Assembly (NCBI GenBank): GCA_018399915.1
Contig: JAGYNW010000105.1
Location: 1 to 6,945 of the forward strand
Source: Candidatus Omnitrophota bacterium
Lineage (GTDB): Bacteria; Omnitrophota; Gorgyraeia; Zapsychrales; Zapsychraceae
Length of the DNA stretch: 6,945 bases
Direction of reading: 5' to 3'
This document shows, piece by piece, positions 1 to 6,917 of this stretch. Each line of letters starts with the position of its first letter. The first letter of the stretch is position 1. The notes beneath the pieces are model-generated. The model saw only the letters and a list, made by a program, of their open reading frames with translations. It ran no database searches and was not told the DNA's origin. Both the position numbers and the translations under genes were made by a program.

Positions 1-1094
1 AGGCCGGGGAGCAGTCGGGATTGCCACCCGCCTTGATGGACAGGTTACGATTGAACTCCCATCGGATCAGATCAATGGCGAAAAGTTTAAGGGATACCGC
101 GAAATTGAAAGATCCTATTGGTGAGGTTATTAAGGAGTTTGAACGTCCGAATGGTTTGATAATAAAAAGGGTGCGAGTGCCTATCGGAACGATCGGGATT
201 ATTTATGAGTCCCGGCCTAATGTTACCAGCGATTGTATCGGGTTATGTTTGAAGTCAGGTAATGCTGCGGTCCTAAAAGGGGGAAAGGAAGCCATACATT
301 CGAATAAAGCCATTTTTCAAGTCCTTAAGGAGGCATTGATAAAGACCTCTTTGCCGCAAGAGATTATTCAGTTAATCACATCGACAGATCGAAAAGCTGT
401 TAACTTTCTTTTGCAATTGGACCGTTACGTGGATTTGATCGTCCCCCGGGGAGGGGAAGGATTGATTCGCTTTGTTGCGGAAAACTCCAGAATACCGGTC
501 GTCAAGCATTACAAGGGGATTTGTCATGTTTATGTCGATGAGAGAGCCGATTTTAAAATGGCACGCGATATTTGTTTTAATGCGAAAGTCCAGAGACCTG
601 GTGTGTGTAATGCTATGGAAACAATGCTTGTGCACCAAAAGGTTGCAAAGGAATTCTTGCCCGACATGATTAAACTCTTTGTTGAAGCCGGGGTAGAAGT
701 GCGAGGATGCCAGGAAACCAGGCGTATAGCCGGAGGGATTATTAAAAAGGCAACCAAGGCTGATTGGAGCGAGGAATACCTTGACATGATCTTATCCATA
801 AGGATTGTAGATAGTTTGCAGGAAGCGGTCGATCATATTAATATGTATGGCTCGGGACATTCGGATGCCATTATCAGCCGGGACAGGAAAGCGGCCCAAA
901 TGTTTTTGAATTCTGTTGATTCGGCTTGTGTTTATGTTAATGCTTCAACCCGTTTCACGGATGGATATGAATTTGGATTTGGAGCTGAAGTGGGTATCAG
1001 CACAGATAAGTTACATGCCCGGGGTCCCATGGCTTTGGAGGGATTGACGACCTATAAATATTTTATTTACGGCAAAGGTCAGATCAGACAATGA
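1..1094 (+). CDS. proA: Glutamate-5-semialdehyde (gamma-glutamyl phosphate) reductase, 5'-truncated by window edge
   Basis: This enzyme catalyses the NADPH-dependent reduction of gamma-glutamyl phosphate to glutamate-5-semialdehyde, the second step of proline synthesis, in the cytoplasm. The frame is open from base 3 (AGEQSGL...) with no stop before the edge, so the gene starts outside the window. About 363 residues are visible. Compared with the roughly 417 residues of E. coli ProA, some 50-57 N-terminal residues are missing. The TTG at 21 is an internal Leu codon, not a start. Family signatures are clear: IGIIYESRPNVT (bases about 192-227), LKGGKEA, VPRGGEGLI, the catalytic Cys in QRPGVCN (Cys codon 606-608), and the C-terminal block NASTRFTDG...GAEVGIST...HARGPM...LTTYK. 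The stop overlaps the nadD start (ATGA, 1091-1094), which indicates translational coupling. The partner kinase proB is expected just upstream, but this cannot be seen. Confidence 0.97.
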   Translation, partial: AGEQSGLPPALMDRLRLNSHRIRSMAKSLRDTAKLKDPIGEVIKEFERPNGLIIKRVRVPIGTIGIIYESRPNVTSDCIGLCLKSGNAAVLKGGKEAIHSNKAIFQVLKEALIKTSLPQEIIQLITSTDRKAVNFLLQLDRYVDLIVPRGGEGLIRFVAENSRIPVVKHYKGICHVYVDERADFKMARDICFNAKVQRPGVCNAMETMLVHQKVAKEFLPDMIKLFVEAGVEVRGCQETRRIAGGIIKKATKADWSEEYLDMILSIRIVDSLQEAVDHINMYGSGHSDAIISRDRKAAQMFLNSVDSACVYVNASTRFTDGYEFGFGAEVGISTDKLHARGPMALEGLTTYKYFIYGKGQIRQ

Positions 1095-1747
1095 AACGCA
1101 TAGGTATTTTAGGCGGCACCTTCAATCCTATTCATAACGGTCATCTGGCGATTGCAGAAATTGTTTGTGAGAAAATGAGTTTGGATAAGGTTTTATTTAT
1201 CCCCTCGCGGCTCCCTCCCCATAAAAGCGGAAAGAATATTCTATCGGCAGCGCATAGATTGAACATGGTCCGATTAGCCGTTAAGGATTACGATCATTTT
1301 GAGGCCTCTTCGGTTGAAACCGACAGGCAGGGACGGTCCTATACGGTGGATACATTGGAGGCCTTAAGAGGGATTTATCCTAAGGGTACAAAATTTTATT
1401 TCATATTGGGTCAGGATAGTTTGCAAACATTGCCGAAATGGAAAAATGTTACGAAAATTCTTGATCTGGCCACTTTTGTTGCAGTGAGGCGGAGTAAGAG
1501 TGAAGAAGGGTTGGGAGAGGAATTTGCACGTGCTGCGAAAGAGGCAAATTTATCTAAAGAAATCAGGGACAAAATTCAAAAAATTCGTATAATAAAAATG
1601 CCGATTATGGATATTTCTTCGCAAAAGATGCGCAGGCGTATCGCAGCGAATAAAGAGGTTCAGTTCTATATCCCGGCAGAAGTGGATAATTATATTAAGA
1701 AAAATAAATTATATCAAAAAAACACTAGCAGGCATTGCAGTCAGTGA
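1091..1747 (+). CDS. nadD: Nicotinate-mononucleotide adenylyltransferase
   Basis: The product transfers AMP from ATP to nicotinate mononucleotide, giving deamido-NAD, in cytoplasmic NAD synthesis. The protein has 218 residues, a normal length. It shows the nucleotidyltransferase signature GGTFNPIHNGH at residues 8-18 (H15 and H18 form the HxGH pair), SRLPPHK at 39-45, GRSYTVDTL at 81-89, FILGQDSLQTLPKW at 104-117, and a C-terminal ISSQKMRRR at 175-183 that stands in for the usual ISSTxIR motif. The ATG overlaps the proA stop by 4 bases. The only SD-like stretch, AAAGG at 1074-1078, is 12 bases upstream, so coupling to proA translation probably matters. NadD proteins often end near the YIKKNKLY string seen here; about ten extra residues follow it. 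In many bacteria nadD is followed by rsfS, but here the next gene is a sugar-phosphate mutase. Confidence 0.96.
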   Translation: MKRIGILGGTFNPIHNGHLAIAEIVCEKMSLDKVLFIPSRLPPHKSGKNILSAAHRLNMVRLAVKDYDHFEASSVETDRQGRSYTVDTLEALRGIYPKGTKFYFILGQDSLQTLPKWKNVTKILDLATFVAVRRSKSEEGLGEEFARAAKEANLSKEIRDKIQKIRIIKMPIMDISSQKMRRRIAANKEVQFYIPAEVDNYIKKNKLYQKNTSRHCSQ

Positions 1748-1748
1748 G

Positions 1749-1753
1749 AGGAG
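1749..1753 (+). promoter_or_regulatory. Ribosome binding site that fixes the mutase start
   Basis: AGGAG lies 5 bases before the ATG at 1759. It supports that ATG over an in-frame TTG at 1735, which lies inside the nadD coding sequence and has no SD. It also gives the mutase its own initiation site, 11 bases after the nadD stop. Confidence 0.85.
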
Positions 1754-1758
1754 TTAAT

Positions 1759-3189
1759 ATGGTAAATAAGGCCCGAAATGAGATAAAGTTTGGAACGGAT
1801 GGATGGAGAGGCGTCATATCTGATAATTTTACCTTTGATAATGTCGCTGTAGTAGCGCAGGCGGTTAGCGAGTGGGTTAAGAAGGATATTAAAGCCGTAA
1901 AAGGCAAGCGAAAAAGTATTGCGGTAGGCTACGATACCAGGTTTTTATCCAAGGAATATGCAGCGCATTTTAGTCGCGTGTTAGCCAGAAACAATATTGA
2001 TGTTTTCCTTTCTGACAGGCCTATCCCGACACCCTCTTTAAGCTATGGCGTTATCGAAAGAAAGTGTAACGCGGGTATTATGATTACGGCAAGCCACAAT
2101 CCCCCGCAGTTCAACGGCATAAAGATCAAAACCAGCTTAGGCGGCGGGGCAGGTTTGGATATAACCAATAAGGTCGAGGGCTATTTGGGGTTAAAGCCTG
2201 TAAAAATTATGGATTTGGAAGAGGCATTAAAGTCGAAAAAGATTAAAATGCACAATTATGACTCTGCCTATATTAAGTTTATGCGCGAATATTTGGATAT
2301 GGCTAAGGTTCGTAAATCAAAGTTCAGAATCCTGACGGATGTCATGCATGGGAGTGGTGGCACATTAATGGCCGAGGTCGTCGGGAAGGCCAATCTTCAG
2401 GTGGATCTTATGCGGGAGGACATCAATCCTTCTTTTGATGGCCTCAAACCTGAGCCGGTAGAAGAATATGTTCAAGGGATCTTAAGCCGGATGAAACGGG
2501 AGAAATTTGATTTAGGTCTTATTTTAGATGGTGATGGGGACCGGATTGCAGCTGTTGCTCCGGGTGGAGAATATATCAATCCGCAAAGGATCCTGGCTCT
2601 TTTAACGGTGCATTTGGTAAAGAATAAAAAGAGAACAGGGGGAGCGGTCAAGACAACGTGTGGTTCCAAGATCATGGATCATATTTGCAAAAAATATGAT
2701 ATGGAGCTGTTTGAAACGCCTGTAGGTTTTAAATATATTTCTGACCTTATGATTACCAAGCGTATTGTTGCCGGTGGAGAAGAAGCCGGAGGGATGGGGG
2801 TTCAGGATTATATCCCCGAAAGGGATGGGACCTTGGCAGGGCTTTTATTGGTTGAAATGATGGCTTATGAAAAAAAGAATATAAAACAAATCCTTGATGA
2901 GGTAGAAAAAGAATTCGGAAGATATTATTATGAACGTTCTTATGTTTCGGTCAAAGCGAACAAAGCGGTTATGAACAAATTCGGGGATTTAAAGACATTA
3001 TTAGGAAAAAAAGTTGTCGAAAAGATGGATTATGATGGAGTCCGTCTGACTTGTGAGGATGAGAGTTGGTTGATGTTGCGGCCTTCCGGGACAGAGCCTT
3101 TAGTTCGCGCTTATTCTGAGTCAAAATCGAAAAAAAAGGCACAAGAACTGATCCATTTTGGAAAAAATTTCCTGAAAAGAAATAAGTAA
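1759..3189 (+). CDS. Alpha-D-phosphohexomutase family protein (phosphoglucomutase/phosphomannomutase type)
   Basis: This is a four-domain cytoplasmic mutase of 476 residues that moves phosphate between C1 and C6 of a hexose through a phosphoserine. The visible motifs, in order, are FGTDGWRGVI (11-20), GYDTR (57-61), the active-site loop TASHNPPQFNG (110-120, phosphoserine S112), the metal-binding loop DGDGDR (257-262), the sugar-recognition loop GGEEAGG (339-345) and the phosphate-binding loop RPSGTEPLVR (441-450). The overall wording resembles the bacterial and archaeal phosphoglucomutase/phosphomannomutase-like subgroup rather than GlmM, whose length and motifs differ. The substrate (glucose-, mannose- or another hexose-phosphate) cannot be settled by reading. 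The recognition loop normally reads GE-x-SG; here Ala343 replaces the Ser. The gene sits between nadD and plsC with short gaps and no terminator, so it is probably co-transcribed. A role in polysaccharide or envelope sugar supply is inference. Confidence 0.9.
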   Translation: MVNKARNEIKFGTDGWRGVISDNFTFDNVAVVAQAVSEWVKKDIKAVKGKRKSIAVGYDTRFLSKEYAAHFSRVLARNNIDVFLSDRPIPTPSLSYGVIERKCNAGIMITASHNPPQFNGIKIKTSLGGGAGLDITNKVEGYLGLKPVKIMDLEEALKSKKIKMHNYDSAYIKFMREYLDMAKVRKSKFRILTDVMHGSGGTLMAEVVGKANLQVDLMREDINPSFDGLKPEPVEEYVQGILSRMKREKFDLGLILDGDGDRIAAVAPGGEYINPQRILALLTVHLVKNKKRTGGAVKTTCGSKIMDHICKKYDMELFETPVGFKYISDLMITKRIVAGGEEAGGMGVQDYIPERDGTLAGLLLVEMMAYEKKNIKQILDEVEKEFGRYYYERSYVSVKANKAVMNKFGDLKTLLGKKVVEKMDYDGVRLTCEDESWLMLRPSGTEPLVRAYSESKSKKKAQELIHFGKNFLKRNK

Positions 3190-3233
3190 GGATTTGTTTT
3201 AGCCTAAGAGTTTAACAGAAAAAAAGAGGAGAC

Positions 3234-3818
3234 ATGGTTTACTGGACAATAAGGTTTTTTGTCGCTTTTTGTTTCCGGATCATTTTTCCGATGCAGGTTA
3301 GGGGCAAAGAAAATATTCCCAAAGAAGGCCCGTTTATTCTTGCAAGTAATCACAGGAGTTATCTAGACCCTATGGTACTGCCGGTGAGCTGTCCTCGAAA
3401 AATGGGATTTGTTGCCAAAGAACAGCTTTTCCAGAAATTTTTTTTGGGTTTTATTCTTAAGCATTTGGGCGCTTTTCCGATAAGGCGTAACACTTCTGAT
3501 ATAAGGGCGATTAAAGAGATATTTAAACGTCTGAAAGCTGGTTGTCCTATTTTGATCTTCCCGGAGGGAACCCGAGCCGCAAAGGCAAAGAAGCAGGAAG
3601 TCCAATCAGGCGTTGGCATGCTGGCGGTGAGAAGCCGGTTGCCGGTAATTCCGGTTTTTGTTCAGGGCACGGATAAGGTTTTAGCTCCGGGCTCCAAGCG
3701 GTTAAAAAGGCATTTAGTAACGGTTACCTATGGCGAACCCTTATTTTTTCAAAAAAAAGAAGATTATTCTCAAATAGCTCAGCAGATTATGAAAAAGATT
3801 TATTCTTTATCAGCTTAA
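3234..3818 (+). CDS. plsC: 1-acyl-sn-glycerol-3-phosphate acyltransferase (PlsC/LPLAT family)
   Basis: The product acylates lysophosphatidic acid at the sn-2 position to give phosphatidic acid, the precursor of membrane phospholipids. The 194-residue protein is short but complete for the small bacterial PlsC type. It carries the catalytic NHRSYLDP block (HxxxxD: H40, D45), GAFPIRR (79-85), the glycerolphosphate-binding FPEGTR (109-114) and PVIPVFVQGTD (137-147). Residues 1-19 are hydrophobic and aromatic with two Arg, consistent with peripheral or single-pass attachment to the inner membrane face. The start is ATG 3234. A strong GAGGAG (3226-3231) lies unusually close, only 2 bases before it, but the N-terminus matches the family and no better start is seen. 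The 44 bases after the mutase contain no terminator. PlsC next to rpsA is a known arrangement, for example in cmk-plsC-ispH-rpsA clusters, but cmk and ispH are absent here. The acyl-donor type (ACP or CoA) cannot be told. Confidence 0.92.
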   Translation: MVYWTIRFFVAFCFRIIFPMQVRGKENIPKEGPFILASNHRSYLDPMVLPVSCPRKMGFVAKEQLFQKFFLGFILKHLGAFPIRRNTSDIRAIKEIFKRLKAGCPILIFPEGTRAAKAKKQEVQSGVGMLAVRSRLPVIPVFVQGTDKVLAPGSKRLKRHLVTVTYGEPLFFQKKEDYSQIAQQIMKKIYSLSA

Positions 3819-3875
3819 AAATGGTCTTGGTTTAAATTTTTCTCTTCTCCAGGTCCCTTCCCAAAAGATTTTTTA

Positions 3876-3903
3876 TTGACAAATAATAATATTCTGCGAT
3901 AAT
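3876..3903 (+). promoter_or_regulatory. Sigma70-type promoter for rpsA
   Basis: A perfect -35 hexamer TTGACA (3876-3881) is followed after 16 bases by GATAAT (3898-3903), a 5-of-6 match to TATAAT. The first transcribed base would be near 3910, giving an rpsA leader of about 145 bases. The site lies in the only long gap of the window, directly after plsC, so S1 can be expressed independently of the upstream unit. The start site is inferred; no factor-binding repeats were recognised next to the promoter. Confidence 0.7.
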
Positions 3904-3909
3904 TGGGTG

Positions 3910-4055
3910 TTTTATATATCAGATTTTACCTATTTCAGCATGTAAAGCAGCCTTGGAAAATGCCTTTGCTTTAAGGTGCTGGCGGCGCAACATCTGAAAA
4001 GGCAACAAAGATCGGATATAGAAAATAAATAAAAAAGGAAAGAGGTATTAAGTAT
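3910..4055 (+). other. rpsA 5' leader, possibly structured
   Basis: This is the untranslated stretch between the inferred transcription start and the rpsA ATG. It holds no tRNA and only trivial open frames (such as a four-codon one at 3960). Several short complementary segments are present: TCAGAT 3919-3924 with ATCTGA 3992-3997; TGCCTTT 3961-3967 with AAAGGCA 3998-4004; TTTAC 3925-3929 with GTAAA 3942-3946; and TAAAGCA 3943-3949 with TGCTTTA 3967-3973. The first two pairings interleave as in a pseudoknot. The last two compete with each other, and the fourth also shares one base with the second. Leader control of ribosomal protein genes, including self-control of rpsA in E. coli, is known, so a regulatory fold is plausible. 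However, helices of this length also arise by chance, and no known riboswitch class was recognised. Confidence 0.3.
4036..4045 (+). promoter_or_regulatory. Purine-rich ribosome binding site of rpsA
   Basis: AGGAAAGAGG ends 10 bases before the ATG at 4056, so the AGAGG part is slightly farther from the start than usual. The stretch from about 4015 to 4045 is almost all A and G and looks unpaired. That would suit a highly translated ribosomal protein mRNA. Confidence 0.6.
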
Positions 4056-5603
4056 ATGGATCAAGAGAGATATGCAATGATGGAAGCGATGTATAATGAA
4101 ACCTTCAAAGATATAAAGGAAGGCGAAATTGTGCGTGGCAAAGTAGTTTCAGTTAATGATAAGGAGGCTGTGGTTGATATCGGTTTCAAGTCCGAAGCGT
4201 TTGTCCCCATGGAAGAATTCATTAATATTCAAGATTTTGATGTAGGGTCCGAAGTGGAAGTCTTGATCGAATCGATTGAGGATGAAGAAGGGCATCTGAT
4301 CCTTTCCCATTCGAAGGCTGAAAAACTTAAAGGCTGGATGAAGTTAGGGGATACGATAAGCGAAGGGGATTATGTCGAAGGACGAGTCCTGACACAGGTC
4401 AAAGGAGGGTTTATCGTCAATGTTGACGGTATCGAAGCCTTTTTGCCGATGTCTTTGTCCGCTTTTCGAGGCGTTTCTTCTGATGAGATTCTATCAAAGA
4501 AATTCAAGTTTCAGGTTGCGAAACTTAATAAGTTGAGACGCAATCTTATCCTTTCCAGGCGAGAAGTGGTTCAAAAAGAGAGAGAGATTGTTCGTGACCA
4601 ACTTTGGAGCGAATTGGAAAAAGGTCAGAAGAGGGAAGGTGTTGTTAAGGGCATCACCGATTTCGGCGCTTTTATTGATTTGGGAGGAGTTGACGGGCTT
4701 CTGCATATTACGGATATGAGCTGGACCCGGATTAACCATCCTTCGGAAGTTGTTAAGGTCGGAGATAAGATCGAAGTTTTAATCCTGGATTACAATCAGG
4801 AAGATTCTAAAGTGTCTTTGGGCCTTAAGCAGATCGTGGACAATCCTTGGACCGATATCTATGAAAAGTATCCGACAGGCACCAAAACAAAGGGAAAAGT
4901 TGTTAATGTTATGCCTTATGGTGTTTTTGTTGAGATCGAAAAAGGCATTGAAGGATTGCTTCATTCCTCAGAGATAACTTGGCAGAAAAAACTGGTCAAT
5001 CCCCAGGAAATGTTTAAAGTCGGGGATGAGATTGAGGTTCAGATTATTAATGTTGATAAAGATTCCAAGCGTATATCTTTGAGCATGAAACAACTGGAAG
5101 ATAATCCCTGGCTGGATGCGGGTAAGAATTATGAGGTAAACACGAATGTGAAAGGAAAAATCCGTGGATTTACTGACTATGGGGCTTTCGTTGAATTGGA
5201 TTCGGGTTTAGAAGGGATGATTCATATCTCTGATATGTCTTGGACCAAAAAGATTAACCATCCTCAAGATGTTTTGGAAAAAGGCCAAGACGTAGAAGTT
5301 CTCGTCTTAGCGGTTGATCAGGAAAATCGAAAAATTAATTTAGGATTAAAACAATTAATGGAAAATCCGTGGCCTAAGATTGCTGAGCAGTATCCAGTAG
5401 GGACGGAGTTGGATACAGAGGTTGTTTTAAATTCGAATTTTGGTGTTTTTGTCAAGTTGGGAGATGACATCGAAGCTTTGGTTTACTCATCGGAAATAGA
5501 TAAAGAGCAAGCAGCGGCTCTTAAACCAGGAGATAAATTAAAAGTTAAGATTATTAAGGTCGATGTCGAGCAGATGAAAATTGGCGTAAGCGCTAAACTT
5601 TAA
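4056..5603 (+). CDS. rpsA: Ribosomal protein S1, six S1 domains
   Basis: S1 binds mRNA on the 30S subunit and helps load structured or weak-SD messages. The 515-residue protein consists of six OB-fold S1 repeats: about 21-86, 102-169, 190-259, 273-346, 360-433 and 447-515. Repeats 3 to 6 keep the RNA-binding face, with TDFGAF, MPYGVF, TDYGAF and NSNFGVF followed by a D/E-GL(L/M)(H) type strand, though repeat 6 is more divergent (IEALVYSSE). Repeats 3, 4 and 5 each end in a LKQ/MKQ...NPW linker (NPW at 263-265, 350-352 and 437-439). Repeats 1 and 2 are divergent, as expected for the domains that dock on the ribosome. E. coli S1 is about 557 residues; the shortfall is mostly at the C-terminus, where this protein stops right at the end of repeat 6. 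There is no cytidylate kinase or IspH fusion. The start at 4056 has an upstream SD-like tract; the Met at codon 8 is a less likely alternative. Confidence 0.96.
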   Translation: MDQERYAMMEAMYNETFKDIKEGEIVRGKVVSVNDKEAVVDIGFKSEAFVPMEEFINIQDFDVGSEVEVLIESIEDEEGHLILSHSKAEKLKGWMKLGDTISEGDYVEGRVLTQVKGGFIVNVDGIEAFLPMSLSAFRGVSSDEILSKKFKFQVAKLNKLRRNLILSRREVVQKEREIVRDQLWSELEKGQKREGVVKGITDFGAFIDLGGVDGLLHITDMSWTRINHPSEVVKVGDKIEVLILDYNQEDSKVSLGLKQIVDNPWTDIYEKYPTGTKTKGKVVNVMPYGVFVEIEKGIEGLLHSSEITWQKKLVNPQEMFKVGDEIEVQIINVDKDSKRISLSMKQLEDNPWLDAGKNYEVNTNVKGKIRGFTDYGAFVELDSGLEGMIHISDMSWTKKINHPQDVLEKGQDVEVLVLAVDQENRKINLGLKQLMENPWPKIAEQYPVGTELDTEVVLNSNFGVFVKLGDDIEALVYSSEIDKEQAAALKPGDKLKVKIIKVDVEQMKIGVSAKL

Positions 5604-5608
5604 TCATA

Positions 5609-5675
5609 ATAATCCGAAATCAAACTTCAGGTGTATCCTAAGAAGCAACGTTGTTTGATTTCGGATTATCTTTTT
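5609..5675 (+). terminator. Intrinsic terminator after rpsA
   Basis: ATAATCCGAAATCAAAC (5609-5625) is perfectly complementary to GTTTGATTTCGGATTAT (5653-5669), giving a 17-bp stem. Within the 27-base interior, TTCAGG (5626-5631) can pair with CCT plus GAA (5637-5639 and 5642-5644, two-base AA bulge) around a TGTAT loop, forming a second stacked stem. The right arm is followed by C and five T (5671-5675). The T-run lies only on the + side, so the terminator acts on rpsA transcripts. The stem begins 5 bases after the rpsA stop. It is longer and more AT-rich than most intrinsic terminators. Confidence 0.88.
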
Positions 5676-5699
5676 AGATTCCTTCAAAATTTTTCAAAG

Positions 5700-6872
5700 A
5701 TGAACCTAGATGAAAAAATAAAATTGATTTCTCGCGGGACGGTCGACGTTATAAATATCGAGGGCTTAAGGAAGAAGCTAGCCGATAGTGAATCCAAAGG
5801 ACGGCCTTTGTTAGTCAAGGCGGGTTTTGATCCCACCGCTCCTGATATTCATTTAGGCCATGTTGTCCTTCTTCGAAAATTAAGGCAATTTCAGGACCTT
5901 GGGCACACGGTACTCTTTCTTATCGGAGATTTTACCGGAAGAATAGGTGATCCCACGGGCAGAGACCAAAAACGTCCGAAATTAGAAAGGTCTCAGGTTG
6001 ATGAAAATGCCAAAACGTATGAGCGTCAGGTTTACCGCGTGCTCGATCAGAAAAAAACAAAAGTCGTATTCAACAGCCATTGGCTGGATAAATTGTCTTC
6101 GCAGGAGCTGTTGGCTTTAACAGCGCATACAACCGTTGCACAGATGTTGGCTAGGGCCGATTTCAAAAAAAGATTTGAAAACGCGATGGAGATCAGTATC
6201 TTGGAATTCATATATCCTTTGTTGCAAGGGTATGATTCGATTCAGTTGAAAGCGGATATTGAATTAGGCGGGACGGATCAAAAATTTAATTTGCTTATGG
6301 CGCGTCAGTTGCAGGAAAGTTATGGGCAACAGCCACAAGTCGTTATTATGACGCCATTGCTAGAGGGCACTGATGGGGTTAATAAGATGAGCAAGTCATT
6401 AGGCAATTACATCGGCATTAATGAATCGCCTAAAGATATTTTTGGAAAGGTGATGTCTATTAGTGATGACTTGATGTTGAAATATTGCGAATGTTTAACT
6501 GATCTTGACTTGGAGAATTTGAAAAAACTTCATCCTAAAGAATCTAAAATGTTATTAGGGCAGGAGATCGTAACGCAATTTTATGATCAGCAGGTAGCAG
6601 AAAAAGTAAAGCGAGAATTTGAGTCGGTTTTTAGTAAAGGCCGAGTTCCCGAGGAGATCCCATCATATAAGTTAAAAGCTACTGCGACAGGGACTCTTTT
6701 TGATGTTCTTTTAAGCGCAGGCATAGTGGGTTCCAAAAATGAAGCAAGGCGTTTGCTGAAGCAAAATTCGCTTTCCATTGATGGGGAAAAAATAACAAGG
6801 GAAGATTGGGTTTTACGGGCGGGCATTTTAAAAGTTGGGAAAAGGCGGTTTTTAAAATTAATCACGGAATAA
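5700..6872 (+). CDS. tyrS: Tyrosyl-tRNA synthetase
   Basis: This class I synthetase joins tyrosine to tRNA-Tyr in the cytoplasm. From ATG 5700 it has 390 residues. It shows the Rossmann catalytic domain with AGFDPTAPDIHLGH (HIGH motif as HLGH, 51-54), GDFTGRIGDPTGR (76-88), YPLLQGYDS (172-180, tyrosine pocket), ELGGTDQKFN (188-197) and KMSKS (229-233). A helical tRNA-binding stretch follows, and a C-terminal S4 RNA-binding domain covers about residues 332-388 (GTLFDVLLSAG...SKNEARRLLKQNS...DG). This layout is typical of the roughly 400-residue bacterial type. The frame stays open upstream to a GTG at 5631, but that segment lies in the terminator hairpin and matches nothing expected in the family, so ATG 5700 is preferred. 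No Shine-Dalgarno sequence and no confident promoter are visible in the 24 bases between the terminator T-run and the ATG. The supply of tyrS transcript is therefore unclear: readthrough, or a weak promoter overlapping the hairpin (TTGTTT 5651, TAGATT 5675). Confidence 0.95.
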   Translation: MNLDEKIKLISRGTVDVINIEGLRKKLADSESKGRPLLVKAGFDPTAPDIHLGHVVLLRKLRQFQDLGHTVLFLIGDFTGRIGDPTGRDQKRPKLERSQVDENAKTYERQVYRVLDQKKTKVVFNSHWLDKLSSQELLALTAHTTVAQMLARADFKKRFENAMEISILEFIYPLLQGYDSIQLKADIELGGTDQKFNLLMARQLQESYGQQPQVVIMTPLLEGTDGVNKMSKSLGNYIGINESPKDIFGKVMSISDDLMLKYCECLTDLDLENLKKLHPKESKMLLGQEIVTQFYDQQVAEKVKREFESVFSKGRVPEEIPSYKLKATATGTLFDVLLSAGIVGSKNEARRLLKQNSLSIDGEKITREDWVLRAGILKVGKRRFLKLITE

Positions 6873-6917
6873 TCAAAGAACTATTTTAAGAAATTTTCTA
6901 AAGCTCCTAACTCTTTT

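Noticed and set aside
372..799. Open frames on the minus strand opposite proA, and similar ones opposite the mutase, plsC, rpsA and tyrS
   Set aside because: They lie wholly inside well-supported genes, show no family signature and have no upstream signals. They are shadow frames.
1735..1758. TTG at 1735 as the start of the mutase
   Set aside because: It lies within nadD, has no SD and adds residues not expected in the family. ATG 1759 has AGGAG at the right distance.
3819..3875. Terminator after plsC
   Set aside because: T-rich stretches occur (3835-3841 and 3869-3874), but I found no convincing stem in front of either.
3934..3955. A string resembling part of bacterial SRP RNA (AAAGCAGCC following TTCAG)
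   Set aside because: The GGAA tetraloop, the conserved asymmetric loop and the opposing arm are not present. The similarity is limited to about nine bases.
5631..5699. GTG at 5631 as the start of tyrS
   Set aside because: The extension would be encoded by the loop and right arm of the rpsA terminator, and its sequence does not look like a TyrRS N-terminus.
5604..5699. T-box control of tyrS
   Set aside because: The gap is only 96 bases, is largely filled by a simple terminator stem, and lacks the T-box sequence (GGTGG-type core) and a stem with room for a specifier loop.
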